From assembly GCA_023411225.1 (NCBI GenBank), contig JAEYPA010000010.1:1-64000 (forward strand): a DNA stretch of 64,000 nucleotides, read 5' to 3'. The position numbers and the translations under genes are program-made. Shown here one piece after another: positions 25,394 through 33,352 of this stretch. This stretch comes from Bacillota bacterium. Its GTDB lineage: Bacteria > Bacillota > Clostridia > Lachnospirales > Lachnospiraceae. The notes beneath the pieces were generated by a model. That model saw nothing but the letters and a program-made list of their open reading frames with translations, was not told where the DNA came from and made no database searches. Position 1 is the first letter of the stretch, and each line of letters begins with the position of its first letter.

Positions 25394-26172
25394 AGGTAGC
25401 AGTTTGTCAAAGCCATATTTATTGGGAAGATAAAGCACGTAATATTCAAGTGGCCGTAGAATATATGAAACAAGCATCATCTGAGAATGTAGATCTCATA
25501 ATTTTTCCGGAAATGAGTTTTACCGGTTTTTCTATGAATGTTTCAGCTGTGGAGGAGACATTGGAGGGTAGAGATTACTATACAATATCCGAGATGAAAA
25601 AACTTGCTACAGCTTATGATATTCATGTAGGCTTTGGATGGGTGAAAAAAGGAGATAAAGCTGAGAATCACTATACTATTGTAAATCCTAAGGGGAAAAT
25701 AATTTCTGACTATATCAAGATACATCCATTTTCTTATGGAAAAGAAGATCAGTATTTTAGTCAGGGAGACCAGCTGAGCTTTTGTAAAATAAAAGATCAG
25801 TGGGTCTCCACTTTTCTTTGCTACGATTTACGGTTCCCCGAGATTTTTCAGGTAGCGTCAAAAAAAGCAGATGTAATCATTCATGCTTCTAATTGGCCGG
25901 AATCTAGAAAAGAACATTTTACTACATTGTTACGAGCACGAGCTATTGAAAATCAGTGTTATCTTGCTAGTAGTAATTGTGTTGGATGGTTACAGGGGGA
26001 ATATTACTCGGGCAACAGCTCAATTATTGCACCAGATGGCACGATTATGGAGACATTGGAACATCTGGAAGGCCTTATAATTGCAGAATTGTCTCCGAGC
26101 GTAGAAGAATACCGGAAGACATTTCCTTTTAAGAAGGACAGACGAGAGAATCTGTATCGTCAATTAGACTAA
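25390..26172 (+). CDS. Carbon-nitrogen hydrolase (nitrilase superfamily amidase)
   Basis: 260 residues. The Glu-Lys-Cys triad is visible: E in IIFPEMSFTGF (about 40), K in YIKIHPF (about 112) and C in FLCYDLRFPE (about 145). The pattern fits the omega-amidase/YafV-like branch, which hydrolyses alpha-keto acid amides, but the substrate is unproven. It starts with TTG inside the TTGA overlap with the stop of the diguanylate cyclase, so the two form an operon. It precedes ilvE, which has its own promoter. Confidence 0.88.
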   Translation: MKVAVCQSHIYWEDKARNIQVAVEYMKQASSENVDLIIFPEMSFTGFSMNVSAVEETLEGRDYYTISEMKKLATAYDIHVGFGWVKKGDKAENHYTIVNPKGKIISDYIKIHPFSYGKEDQYFSQGDQLSFCKIKDQWVSTFLCYDLRFPEIFQVASKKADVIIHASNWPESRKEHFTTLLRARAIENQCYLASSNCVGWLQGEYYSGNSSIIAPDGTIMETLEHLEGLIIAELSPSVEEYRKTFPFKKDRRENLYRQLD

Positions 26173-26215
26173 TTGTTTGATTGCAATTACTGAAGAAAAA
26201 ACTTTAATTATAAAG

Positions 26216-26244
26216 TTGTAGTTAAGAAACTGCAATGCTATAAT
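26216..26244 (+). promoter_or_regulatory. Promoter of ilvE
   Basis: TTGTAG (26216-26221), 17-base spacer, TATAAT (26239-26244), with an extended TGC just before the -10. The leader of about 65 bases is too short for a T-box. Confidence 0.7.
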
Positions 26245-26312
26245 AGTTGCTATGAACATTGCGGCTATGCTTTACATAAGCAGAGCTTAATGATAAGAAA
26301 GGAAGTACGAAG

Positions 26313-27338
26313 ATGGGAAAGATGAATATTGATTGGGAAAATATTGGCTTTGGCTATATAAAGACTGACCAGAGATTTGTTGCAAATTACCGTAATGGTG
26401 CATGGGAAGAAGGCGGAATGACGACTGATGATATGGTAGTCATTAGTGAGTGTGCCGGTGTTCTTCAATATGCACAGACTATTTTTGAAGGATTAAAGGC
26501 ATATACCACGGAAGATGGTCATATTGTAACCTTCCGTCCTGACCTTAATGCGAGCCGTATGGCAGATTCTTCCAAGAGACTTGAGATGCCAGTATTTCCA
26601 GAGGATAAGTTTGTGGAGGCTGTGATTGAAACCGTAAAAGCTAATAGGGATTATGTACCACCTTATGGTTCTGGGGCTACTCTTTATGTTCGTCCATATA
26701 TGTTTGGTAGCAATCCGGTTATTGGAGTAAAACCTGCTGATGAATATCAGTTTAGAATCTTTACCACTCCAGTTGGACCATATTTTAAAGGTGGTGTAAA
26801 GCCACTTACAATCTGTGTAAGTGATTTTGATCGTGCAGCTCCTTGCGGAACGGGTCATATTAAAGCAGGTCTTAATTATGCCATGAGCTTACATGCAATT
26901 CAAACAGCTCATCGTAATGGATTTGACGAAAATATGTATCTAGATGCAAGTACCAGAACTAAGGTTGAAGAAACCGGTGGTGCCAACTTTTTGTTTGTTA
27001 CTAAGGATAATAAGATAGTAGTGCCTCAATCAGATAGTATTCTTCCATCTATCACTCGTCGTTCCTTAGTAACCGTAGCCAAAGATTATTTAGGTTTGGA
27101 AGTAGAAGAGAGAGAAGTATTTTTAAGTGAAGTAAAGGATTTTGCAGAATGCGGTTTATGTGGAACTGCAGCTGTTATTTCTCCAGTTGGCAAGGTTGTT
27201 GATCATGGTAACGAAATCTGTTTTCCAAGTGGCATGTCAGAGATGGGTCCTGTAACAAAGAAACTTTATGAGACATTAACCGGAATCCAAATGGGAAGGA
27301 TCGAAGCTCCTAAGGGATGGATTCAGGTAATTGAATAA
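26313..27338 (+). CDS. ilvE: Branched-chain amino acid aminotransferase
   Basis: 341 residues, the length of the eukaryote-like/BCAT type II form used by many Clostridia. PLP fold class IV enzyme that interconverts Leu/Ile/Val and their keto acids with 2-oxoglutarate. Signatures: YAQTIFEGLKAYTTEDG near the N-terminus, the PLP Lys in GHIKAGLNYA (about 189), EETGGANFLFV (about 225) and the C-terminal phosphate-binding CGTAAVISPVG. AAAGGAAG lies before the ATG. Monocistronic with its own promoter and terminator. Confidence 0.96.
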   Translation: MGKMNIDWENIGFGYIKTDQRFVANYRNGAWEEGGMTTDDMVVISECAGVLQYAQTIFEGLKAYTTEDGHIVTFRPDLNASRMADSSKRLEMPVFPEDKFVEAVIETVKANRDYVPPYGSGATLYVRPYMFGSNPVIGVKPADEYQFRIFTTPVGPYFKGGVKPLTICVSDFDRAAPCGTGHIKAGLNYAMSLHAIQTAHRNGFDENMYLDASTRTKVEETGGANFLFVTKDNKIVVPQSDSILPSITRRSLVTVAKDYLGLEVEEREVFLSEVKDFAECGLCGTAAVISPVGKVVDHGNEICFPSGMSEMGPVTKKLYETLTGIQMGRIEAPKGWIQVIE

Positions 27339-27353
27339 AAACCATAGCTAAAC

Positions 27354-27386
27354 AATGGCTTCCTGTTTTATGGGAAGCCATTTTAT
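27354..27386 (+). terminator. Terminator of ilvE
   Basis: Stem AATGGCTTCC with GGAAGCCATT, then TTATAT. It begins 16 bases after the stop. Confidence 0.75.
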
Positions 27387-27480
27387 ATGAAGAGTAACTT
27401 CGTGAATTTCTTTTCATATAAAAACTGTGGGATACGCACAAACGACTTGTCCGCTTTGCTCCCTTCAGGCTAAAGTATAT

Positions 27481-27546
27481 TTTACAAAAGTCTTTCTAAC
27501 ATTTTACCTTTGTTTGTATTTGAACTTTACATAGGTGTTTTATCAT
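27481..27546 (+). promoter_or_regulatory. Possible Pho-box promoter of the lone pstS
   Basis: TTTACA at 27481, TTTACC at 27503, TTGTAT at 27514 and TTTACA at 27526 are spaced about one or two helical turns apart (22, 11, 12 bp), upstream of a -10-like TATCAT (27541-27546). This resembles the 11 bp-period TT(T/A)ACA boxes of PhoP/PhoB. It is less regular than the set before the pst operon. Confidence 0.4.
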
Positions 27547-27605
27547 ACAGACATAGGTTAGAGACACCTAAAAAGACAAAATGAGTGAAAATGGAGGAAA
27601 GATTT

Positions 27606-28535
27606 ATGAAGAGCGATAATAGTAGAATTTTAGAACGTAAGATTCTTAAAAAGGGAATTACAATAATTGCAATTATGACATTGGCAATCTGTTCACTGAC
27701 AGCCTGTGGAAGTAATAACAGTAAAGCAAGTTCATCTAGTGATTTTGATGCTTCTCATGAAATCACAGTAGTATCTCGAGAAGATGGATCCGGAACAAGG
27801 GGAGCCTTCATTGAGCTATTTGGTATTGAAGAGAAAGCGACTGATGGCCAAAAGATTGACCATACAACTGAGGATGCAACTGTTGCAAATAATACTGCAA
27901 CCATGATGACAACTGTAAGTAATTCTGCTTACGCAATTGGGTATGTTTCACTGGGCTCAGTAAATGACACAATTAAAGCGATTAAAATCGATGGAGCAAA
28001 AGCAACTGGAGAACAGGTAAAAGCAGGTGCCTACAAAATTGTCAGACCGTTTAACATTGTTACTAAAGCTGGTGTGAGTGAAGTGGCAAGTGATTTTATT
28101 AATTTTATCTTGAGTTCAGAGGGGCAGAAAGTAGTGGGAGACAATGGATACATTGCTCTTGATAATGTAAAACCATTTGCTAGTAATAAGGCAATCGGTA
28201 AAGTAGTAGTAGCTGGTTCCTCTAGCGTATCTCCAGTGATGGAAAAACTGAAAGAAGCCTATACAGCAGTTAATAAAGGTGCCAGTGTTGAAATTCAGAC
28301 CAGTGACTCCACTACAGGTATAACCTCTGCCATCAGCGGAACCTGTGATATTGGAATGGCATCCAGAGAATTAAAGGATAGTGAGACACAAAAGGGTGTT
28401 ACCAGTACAGTAATTGGGAAGGATGGCATTGCAGTAATCGTCAATAAAGTATCCCCCTTAACAGAACTGTCAAGTGACCAGATAAAAAGTATATTTACCG
28501 GTGAAATAACCGAATGGAATGAAATAATAAAATAA
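27606..28535 (+). CDS. pstS: Phosphate-binding lipoprotein PstS, permuted order, stand-alone
   Basis: 309 residues from ATG 27606 (GGAGGA eight bases upstream). Signal peptide with lipobox LTAC (Cys 34). The segments that normally form the second half of PstS come first: SREDGSGTRGAF (58-69), SAYAIGYVSLGS (107-118) and SSEGQKVVGDNGYI (170-183). Those that normally come first follow: VVAGSSSVSPVMEKL (201-215), SGTCDIGMASREL (245-257), GKDGIAVIVN (271-280) and IFTGEITEWNEI (296-307), where the chain ends. So the two lobes appear circularly permuted at the hinge. It binds phosphate for a PstCAB importer encoded 5 kb downstream. Confidence 0.9.
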   Translation: MKSDNSRILERKILKKGITIIAIMTLAICSLTACGSNNSKASSSSDFDASHEITVVSREDGSGTRGAFIELFGIEEKATDGQKIDHTTEDATVANNTATMMTTVSNSAYAIGYVSLGSVNDTIKAIKIDGAKATGEQVKAGAYKIVRPFNIVTKAGVSEVASDFINFILSSEGQKVVGDNGYIALDNVKPFASNKAIGKVVVAGSSSVSPVMEKLKEAYTAVNKGASVEIQTSDSTTGITSAISGTCDIGMASRELKDSETQKGVTSTVIGKDGIAVIVNKVSPLTELSSDQIKSIFTGEITEWNEIIK

Positions 28536-28574
28536 GTTCATAGTCAGTAAAGCATATTACTTTCTGCCTATACT

Positions 28575-28612
28575 AACGACTCTATTTTGTGTTAAAATAG
28601 AGTCGTTCTATT
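28575..28612 (+). terminator. Terminator between pstS and exoA
   Basis: Perfect 14 bp stem AACGACTCTATTTT / AAAATAGAGTCGTT (28575-28588, 28594-28607) with a 5-base loop; the T-tail is short (CTATTAT). Confidence 0.7.
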
Positions 28613-28640
28613 ATGAAAAATGTTTTATAGGAGGAAGTTT

Positions 28641-29393
28641 ATGAAATTAATATCATGGAATGTAAATGGAATTCGTGCCTGTCTTGGAAAAGGGTTTATG
28701 GATTATTTTAAGCAGGTTGATGCTGATATATTTTGCATACAGGAAAGTAAGGTACAGGAGGGGCAGGTTGCTCTAGAGCTTGCGGGGTACCATCAGTACT
28801 GGAATTATGCTGAAAAAAAAGGATACTCGGGTACTGCCTTATTTACTAAGACAGAGCCTATTGCTGTGACCTATGGAATAGGAATTTTGGAGCATGATCA
28901 TGAAGGCAGGGTAATTACGGCAGAATATGAAGATTATTATGTAGTAACCGTTTATACTCCTAACTCACAGGATGAATTGAAGCGTCTTGATTATCGTATG
29001 GAATGGGAAGATGCCTTCTTAGATTATCTAAAGAGACTAGAAGAAAATAAACCGGTTATTTTCTGTGGGGATCTGAATGTAGCCCATAATGAAATTGATT
29101 TAAAGAATCCTAAAACCAACCGGAAGAATGCAGGCTTTTCTGACGAGGAAAGAGCTAAAATGACTGCTCTTTTGGAGGCTGGTTTTATTGATACCTTCCG
29201 GTATTTTTATCCTGATCTGGAAGGGGTATATTCCTGGTGGTCATACCGATTTAGTGCCCGTGCCAAGAATGCCGGATGGCGCATCGATTATTTTCTTGTG
29301 TCTGAGCAACTAAAGCCCCGTTTAGTTGATGCAGCTATTCATACGGAGGTTATGGGAAGTGATCATTGCCCAGTAGAACTTACAATTCAGTAG
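28641..29393 (+). CDS. exoA: Exodeoxyribonuclease III (AP endonuclease)
   Basis: 250 residues from ATG 28641 with AGGAGGA upstream. An Mg2+-dependent enzyme that cuts DNA at abasic sites in base excision repair. Catalytic residues visible: N in SWNVNGIRA, E in CIQESKVQ (about 34), D and N in CGDLNVAHNEIDL (about 142-144) and D-H in GSDHCPVEL at the C-terminus. Length normal. Followed 15 bases later by a small Cys-rich gene. Confidence 0.96.
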   Translation: MKLISWNVNGIRACLGKGFMDYFKQVDADIFCIQESKVQEGQVALELAGYHQYWNYAEKKGYSGTALFTKTEPIAVTYGIGILEHDHEGRVITAEYEDYYVVTVYTPNSQDELKRLDYRMEWEDAFLDYLKRLEENKPVIFCGDLNVAHNEIDLKNPKTNRKNAGFSDEERAKMTALLEAGFIDTFRYFYPDLEGVYSWWSYRFSARAKNAGWRIDYFLVSEQLKPRLVDAAIHTEVMGSDHCPVELTIQ

Positions 29394-29408
29394 TAAGGAG
29401 GGATTACC

Positions 29409-29591
29409 ATGAAGGGCAAGACAAATTGCGAGTTGTGTTTCAATTATAGTTATGACGAAGAATATGATTGTATGGTTTGTGATATGGATCTAGATGAGGA
29501 TGAAATGGCCAGATATCTTACGTCCACCTTTTACAATTGTCCATATTTTCAGATGAATGATGAATACAAGATAGTGCGAAAACAAATGTAG
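29409..29591 (+). CDS. Small Cys-rich protein (DUF6472-like)
   Basis: 60 residues, very acidic, with five cysteines in C-x2-C (CELC), C-x2-C (CMVC) and a later NCPYF, suggesting a zinc-binding knuckle. AAGGAGGG precedes the ATG, and the gene follows exoA by 15 bases. Similar short proteins occur widely in Lachnospiraceae as domain-of-unknown-function entries; the DUF number is from memory and should be checked. No function known. Confidence 0.75.
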   Translation: MKGKTNCELCFNYSYDEEYDCMVCDMDLDEDEMARYLTSTFYNCPYFQMNDEYKIVRKQM

Positions 29592-29673
29592 ATTTATAAG
29601 ATTTGCAATCGTTTGAGAATGTGTTACAATAGCAGATAATATAAGGGCTCTTACGGAAAAGGAGAGAATTAAG

Positions 29674-30507
29674 ATGTTTGTTGATTTACACAATCATAGT
29701 TCCTATTCAGATGGCACAATGTCACCAGAGGAAATCTTAAAAGCAGCCAAGGATGCTAATGTTTCTGTACTTGCCATAACAGATCATGACATATTGAAAG
29801 GTTCTTGCGAATTACTAAGATTAAGTAAAAATGAGAATATACATGTCATATCCGGTGTGGAGGTTAATGCACTGGAAGGTAAGGATAACATTCATATATT
29901 AGGCTATGGCATAGATTTGGAGGATGAAACTTTCTTAAGACTGATGTCAGAAAATCGCAACAGATTAGATAAGATAAGTTTAGTTTTGATTGATAAAATG
30001 AAGGCAGCAGGTTGTCCTGTATCTGTGAAAGAGTTTCAAAATACAGACTATGATCAGATACATGGTGGCTGGAAGGCATTGTATTACTTTTTAGATAAAG
30101 GAATTACTAAGAATCTTACTGATGGGTTTTCTCTATATAAAAAATATCAGTGTGGATATGATATAGTAGATTTTCCAAGGGTAAAAGAGGTTGTGAATTG
30201 GATTCATAATGCGGGTGGAATTGCAGTACTAGCCCATCCGGTAGTTAGTCTCTGGAAGAAAGATATGACCTTGCCACAGCTAAGAAAAAAACTAGAAGAG
30301 TATCTATCCTTTGGCATTGATGGAATAGAGTGTCACTATCCAAAAAATACAGAAGAATTAACGAATGTTTGTGTGGATTTTTGTAAAAAGCACGGACTAT
30401 TTATAACTTCAGGCTCTGATTACCATGGTGACTTTCAAAAAACTAAACTAGGGGAGCTTCAGGTAAAGTTAGAGGATTTAGAACTCCCTGCCTATTTGCT
30501 ACAATAA
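29674..30507 (+). CDS. PHP domain phosphoesterase (YciV/RNase AM-like)
   Basis: 277 residues. PHP metal-site motifs are present: DLHNHSSYSDGTMSPEEI at the N-terminus, ITDHD (about 35), a Glu in SGVEVNA, HPV in IAVLAHPVV and the late GSDYHGD. Members hydrolyse 3',5'-nucleoside bisphosphates or 5' RNA ends. It has AAGGAGAG before the ATG. Substrate not decided by sequence. Downstream membrane-protein gene follows by 18 bases. Confidence 0.9.
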   Translation: MFVDLHNHSSYSDGTMSPEEILKAAKDANVSVLAITDHDILKGSCELLRLSKNENIHVISGVEVNALEGKDNIHILGYGIDLEDETFLRLMSENRNRLDKISLVLIDKMKAAGCPVSVKEFQNTDYDQIHGGWKALYYFLDKGITKNLTDGFSLYKKYQCGYDIVDFPRVKEVVNWIHNAGGIAVLAHPVVSLWKKDMTLPQLRKKLEEYLSFGIDGIECHYPKNTEELTNVCVDFCKKHGLFITSGSDYHGDFQKTKLGELQVKLEDLELPAYLLQ

Positions 30508-30525
30508 AATAGAAGGACTGCTGTT

Positions 30526-31314
30526 ATGAAAAATTTTAAAATTATGATCATATTGTTTTTTGTGCAATTATTTTATATCGCTACTATAATGTTATCTTGT
30601 ATATGGGATAGCACAATGTTTACCGCTTTGAGGGTGCTAACCTATTTCGCATGGGGATTTTCACTTTTATACATCAATTATATTATTAGGCGATATGAGC
30701 ATTCAAAAAAGAATAGAAGAAAAGCTATTGTGATTTATGCAATAGGCTGTGTCTGTGTATTAACAGCGCAGTTCATATCTGCAACAAAGCCTAATTTAGT
30801 CATTGCATTGATATTTGCGGTATTTCTTTTTGTAATCTACCTGGTGGAGCTTGTACTGGTATTTGACATAAGAAAAAGTATGCTGGACGAGACAATGATA
30901 GAGCTGGAAAATAATCCGAATAAAGAGTTATTTGTAGGACTTACGAGTGAGAGAAATATAAGAAACCACAGTCTATTGGTAACAGCCCTAATCTTTGGAT
31001 TGTTATTTACCTATGTTGGGATACCACTTTTGTGTAGCCAGGACTATTTCTTTGGTATTAAAGCGCTGATTTTTCTTTATGCATGGGACATTGCCATGTT
31101 GATTATGAGGTTATATGTAGTAAGAGCACAATTTTTTAGATATCTAGTGGAAATCATCTGCTTTCAGATAAGCATGATGTGTCTATCTATTGTCATTTCT
31201 AAGTTAAATTGGGCTATGCAACAGACAGTTTTTCAATTGGGGTGTATTCTTGCCATTGTACCAATTGTGTTTGGTGTCGTAAAAGATATTCGAAAAATGC
31301 GTAAGGGACAATAA
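30526..31314 (+). CDS. Polytopic membrane protein, unknown function
   Basis: 262 residues with about eight hydrophobic helices (roughly 5-25, 35-55, 70-88, 92-115, 150-170, 178-198, 205-225, 230-250) joined by short loops; one longer cytosolic loop (about 116-148) carries DIRKSMLDETMIELENNP. No motif recognised. It lies between the PHP gene and the C39-like peptidase, all on one strand with short gaps, but no functional link is clear. Confidence 0.75.
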   Translation: MKNFKIMIILFFVQLFYIATIMLSCIWDSTMFTALRVLTYFAWGFSLLYINYIIRRYEHSKKNRRKAIVIYAIGCVCVLTAQFISATKPNLVIALIFAVFLFVIYLVELVLVFDIRKSMLDETMIELENNPNKELFVGLTSERNIRNHSLLVTALIFGLLFTYVGIPLLCSQDYFFGIKALIFLYAWDIAMLIMRLYVVRAQFFRYLVEIICFQISMMCLSIVISKLNWAMQQTVFQLGCILAIVPIVFGVVKDIRKMRKGQ

Positions 31315-31363
31315 GGTATTGGTTCTTATAAAATTGCCGATATTGTATATAGATTAGGTACTT

Positions 31364-32242
31364 ATGATTGTGATAGGAACGGTGGTGAGAACTGTGAGGA
31401 AACAAAAGGTAAAGAAGAAAAGGGCAATTGTATTTTTTCTTCTATTTATCTTGGTTATTGGAGTAGACATCTATGTTATCAGATATTTTATGAAAGAAGA
31501 TAGTGTAATCGTATCTACTGCTGATTATTTGGCAGAAGATACAATGCTAAATGAAGCCAATAAAGACAATAGTGATGGTAAGGTTACAAAAGATAAGAAG
31601 GAAGATGTTACTAAGGAAGGTAAGAACAAAGTGTTACTGGATGTACCTTTCATTAACCAGACCAAGGATTATCTCAATGCTTGTGAAAGCATTTCTGCGG
31701 TTATGGCCTTGCAGTACTTAGGAATCGATATCACAGTTGATGATTTTATAACAGATTATTTAGATAAAGGAGTGGCTCCTTATCGTGATAAACATGGAGT
31801 TTATAGAGGAAGTAATCCGTGGGAGAAGTTCCCTGGTAATCCCAAGGACGATACAGGGTGGGGATGTTATGCTCCGGTTATTGTAAACGCGTTAAATAAA
31901 TTCATAGACAAGGATAAATATGATGTCCAGGAACTATATAATGAAAAGGTATCTTCCTTATGTTCTGACTATATTGATCATGGTGTCCCTGTGATTTTCT
32001 GGGCAACCATAGATATGAAGGCACCGAGCAAAGGTTCTTCTTGGAAGTTGGTGGATAGTGATGAGAAGTTTACTTGGATTCGTCCAATGCACTGTGTTCT
32101 ATTAGTGGGATATGATGACAACTATTACTATTTTAATGATCCTTGGGTGAAGAAAGCTTATAAATATAAAAAAGCTGAGGTGGAACGGGCATACAAAGGG
32201 CTGTACCAGCAGGCTGTAGTGGTGACAAAAATAAAAAAGTGA
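31364..32242 (+). CDS. Membrane-anchored C39-like cysteine peptidase
   Basis: 292 residues (start uncertain: ATG 31364 has a poor ribosome site; in-frame GTGs at 31382, 31385 and 31394 follow GATAGGA or GGTGAG). A basic N-terminus (KQKVKKKR), one membrane helix (about 22-43), a lysine/aspartate-rich linker (to about 85) and a papain-like domain of the peptidase_C39_2 type: LNACESISAVMALQYLG with the nucleophile Cys (about 107) and HCVLLVGYDDNYYYFNDPW with the His (about 245). It should act outside the cell on peptides or wall material. Not linked to an ABC bacteriocin exporter. Confidence 0.85.
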   Translation: MIVIGTVVRTVRKQKVKKKRAIVFFLLFILVIGVDIYVIRYFMKEDSVIVSTADYLAEDTMLNEANKDNSDGKVTKDKKEDVTKEGKNKVLLDVPFINQTKDYLNACESISAVMALQYLGIDITVDDFITDYLDKGVAPYRDKHGVYRGSNPWEKFPGNPKDDTGWGCYAPVIVNALNKFIDKDKYDVQELYNEKVSSLCSDYIDHGVPVIFWATIDMKAPSKGSSWKLVDSDEKFTWIRPMHCVLLVGYDDNYYYFNDPWVKKAYKYKKAEVERAYKGLYQQAVVVTKIKK

Positions 32243-32285
32243 AGCCGGTGGTTGGTTTTAGGTAGTGACTGGGTACTTTGCTTAT

Positions 32286-32349
32286 AAGATAGAAAAGAAA
32301 GGGAAATTGGCGTAGAAATACATGCCATTTCCCTTTCTTTTGCTATCTT
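32286..32349 (+). terminator. Long hairpin terminator
   Basis: AAGAAAGGGAAAT...GGC pairs with GCC...ATTTCCCTTTCTT; the stem extends outward through AAGATAG/CTATCTT. A T-run is embedded in the right arm. It isolates the pst operon from upstream transcription. Confidence 0.65.
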
Positions 32350-32384
32350 CAGTAGCAGACTGGGAATAGAATAATGATTCATAC

Positions 32385-32446
32385 TTACAATAATTTTACG
32401 TACATTTTACATAGAACCATGATTACAATTTACATATAAATATTAT
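32385..32446 (+). promoter_or_regulatory. Pho-box promoter of the pst operon
   Basis: TTACA/TTACG at 32385, 32396 and 32407 repeat with an exact 11 bp period; further TTACA copies lie at 32423 and 32430. A -10 candidate is TATAAA (32435-32440) or TATTAT (32441-32446). This fits the direct-repeat TT(T/A)ACA site of PhoP-type regulators at phosphate promoters. The cognate PhoP/PhoR pair is encoded at the end of the same gene cluster. Confidence 0.65.
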
Positions 32447-32482
32447 TGTGTTTTTAGACAATGACTAAGGGAGGAAAAATTT

Positions 32483-33352
32483 ATGAAACGCAGGTTATTT
32501 ACTTGCATAGGAATGGTCAGTCTAAGCGCAATTCTACTTACATCTTGTTATAGTAAGGAATTTCTTACAACTGGAGACATTGCCCCAGTTGCTAGAGAGG
32601 ATGGATCTGGTACGAGAAGTTCCTTTTCTGATTTGTTTCATTTGATTAAGAAACAGGACAATGGAAATAAAACTGATGTTACAACAGAGGAAGCTATTAT
32701 TGTTAACAAAACTGGAATTATGATGTCCAATGTTGCAAGTGACCAGTATGCCATCGGATACATTTCGCTTGGATCACTAAGTGATACGGTAAAAGCATTA
32801 AAAGTTGATGAAGTAGAGCCTTCTGTAGAAAATGTGAAAAATGGAAGTTATGCCATGGCAAGACCATTTTATATAGCAGCAGAAAAAGACAAAATATCTT
32901 CTCTGGGTAAGGATTTTATAGCCTTTATTTTAAGTAATGAAGGGCAGAAAATTGTAGAAGAATGCAATTACATCCCATTCATACAAGATCCTAAAACCTA
33001 TGAACCGAAAGGTTTGAAAGGAAATCTTGTGATTGCAGGTTCCTCATCGGTAACTCCGGTTATGGAAAAACTAAAAGAAGCATACCAAAAAATCAATGAA
33101 GATGTAGAATTAGAGGTTCAACAAAGTGATTCTACAACAGGACTACAATCTTGTATTAACGGAATCTGTGATATAGCAATGTCCTCTAGAGAATTGACAG
33201 ATCATGAACTAACGGAATTGGATCCAATTAAGATTGCACTAGATGGAATAGTAATTATTGTAAACAATGACAATCCCATTGAGGGATTATCTATGGAACA
33301 GGTAAGAGAAATCTTTGCCGGGGAGGTAACAACATGGCAACTAAAGAATTAA
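32483..33352 (+). CDS. pstS: Phosphate-binding lipoprotein PstS, permuted order
   Basis: 289 residues with lipobox LTSC (Cys 22). As in the other copy, the usual C-terminal lobe comes first: AREDGSGTRSSF (37-48), QYAIGYISLGS (88-98), SNEGQKIVEECNYI (151-164); then LVIAGSSSVTPVMEKL (182-197), INGICDIAMSSREL (225-238), ALDGIVIIVN (252-261) and IFAGEVTTW (277-285) at the very end. It captures phosphate outside the membrane for PstCAB. Its last 19 bases overlap pstC. AGGGAGGA precedes the ATG. Confidence 0.93.
   Translation: MKRRLFTCIGMVSLSAILLTSCYSKEFLTTGDIAPVAREDGSGTRSSFSDLFHLIKKQDNGNKTDVTTEEAIIVNKTGIMMSNVASDQYAIGYISLGSLSDTVKALKVDEVEPSVENVKNGSYAMARPFYIAAEKDKISSLGKDFIAFILSNEGQKIVEECNYIPFIQDPKTYEPKGLKGNLVIAGSSSVTPVMEKLKEAYQKINEDVELEVQQSDSTTGLQSCINGICDIAMSSRELTDHELTELDPIKIALDGIVIIVNNDNPIEGLSMEQVREIFAGEVTTWQLKN

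Noticed and set aside
26173..26312. T-box leader before ilvE
   Set aside because: The promoter leaves a leader of about 65 bases, with no T-box sequence or terminator hairpin.
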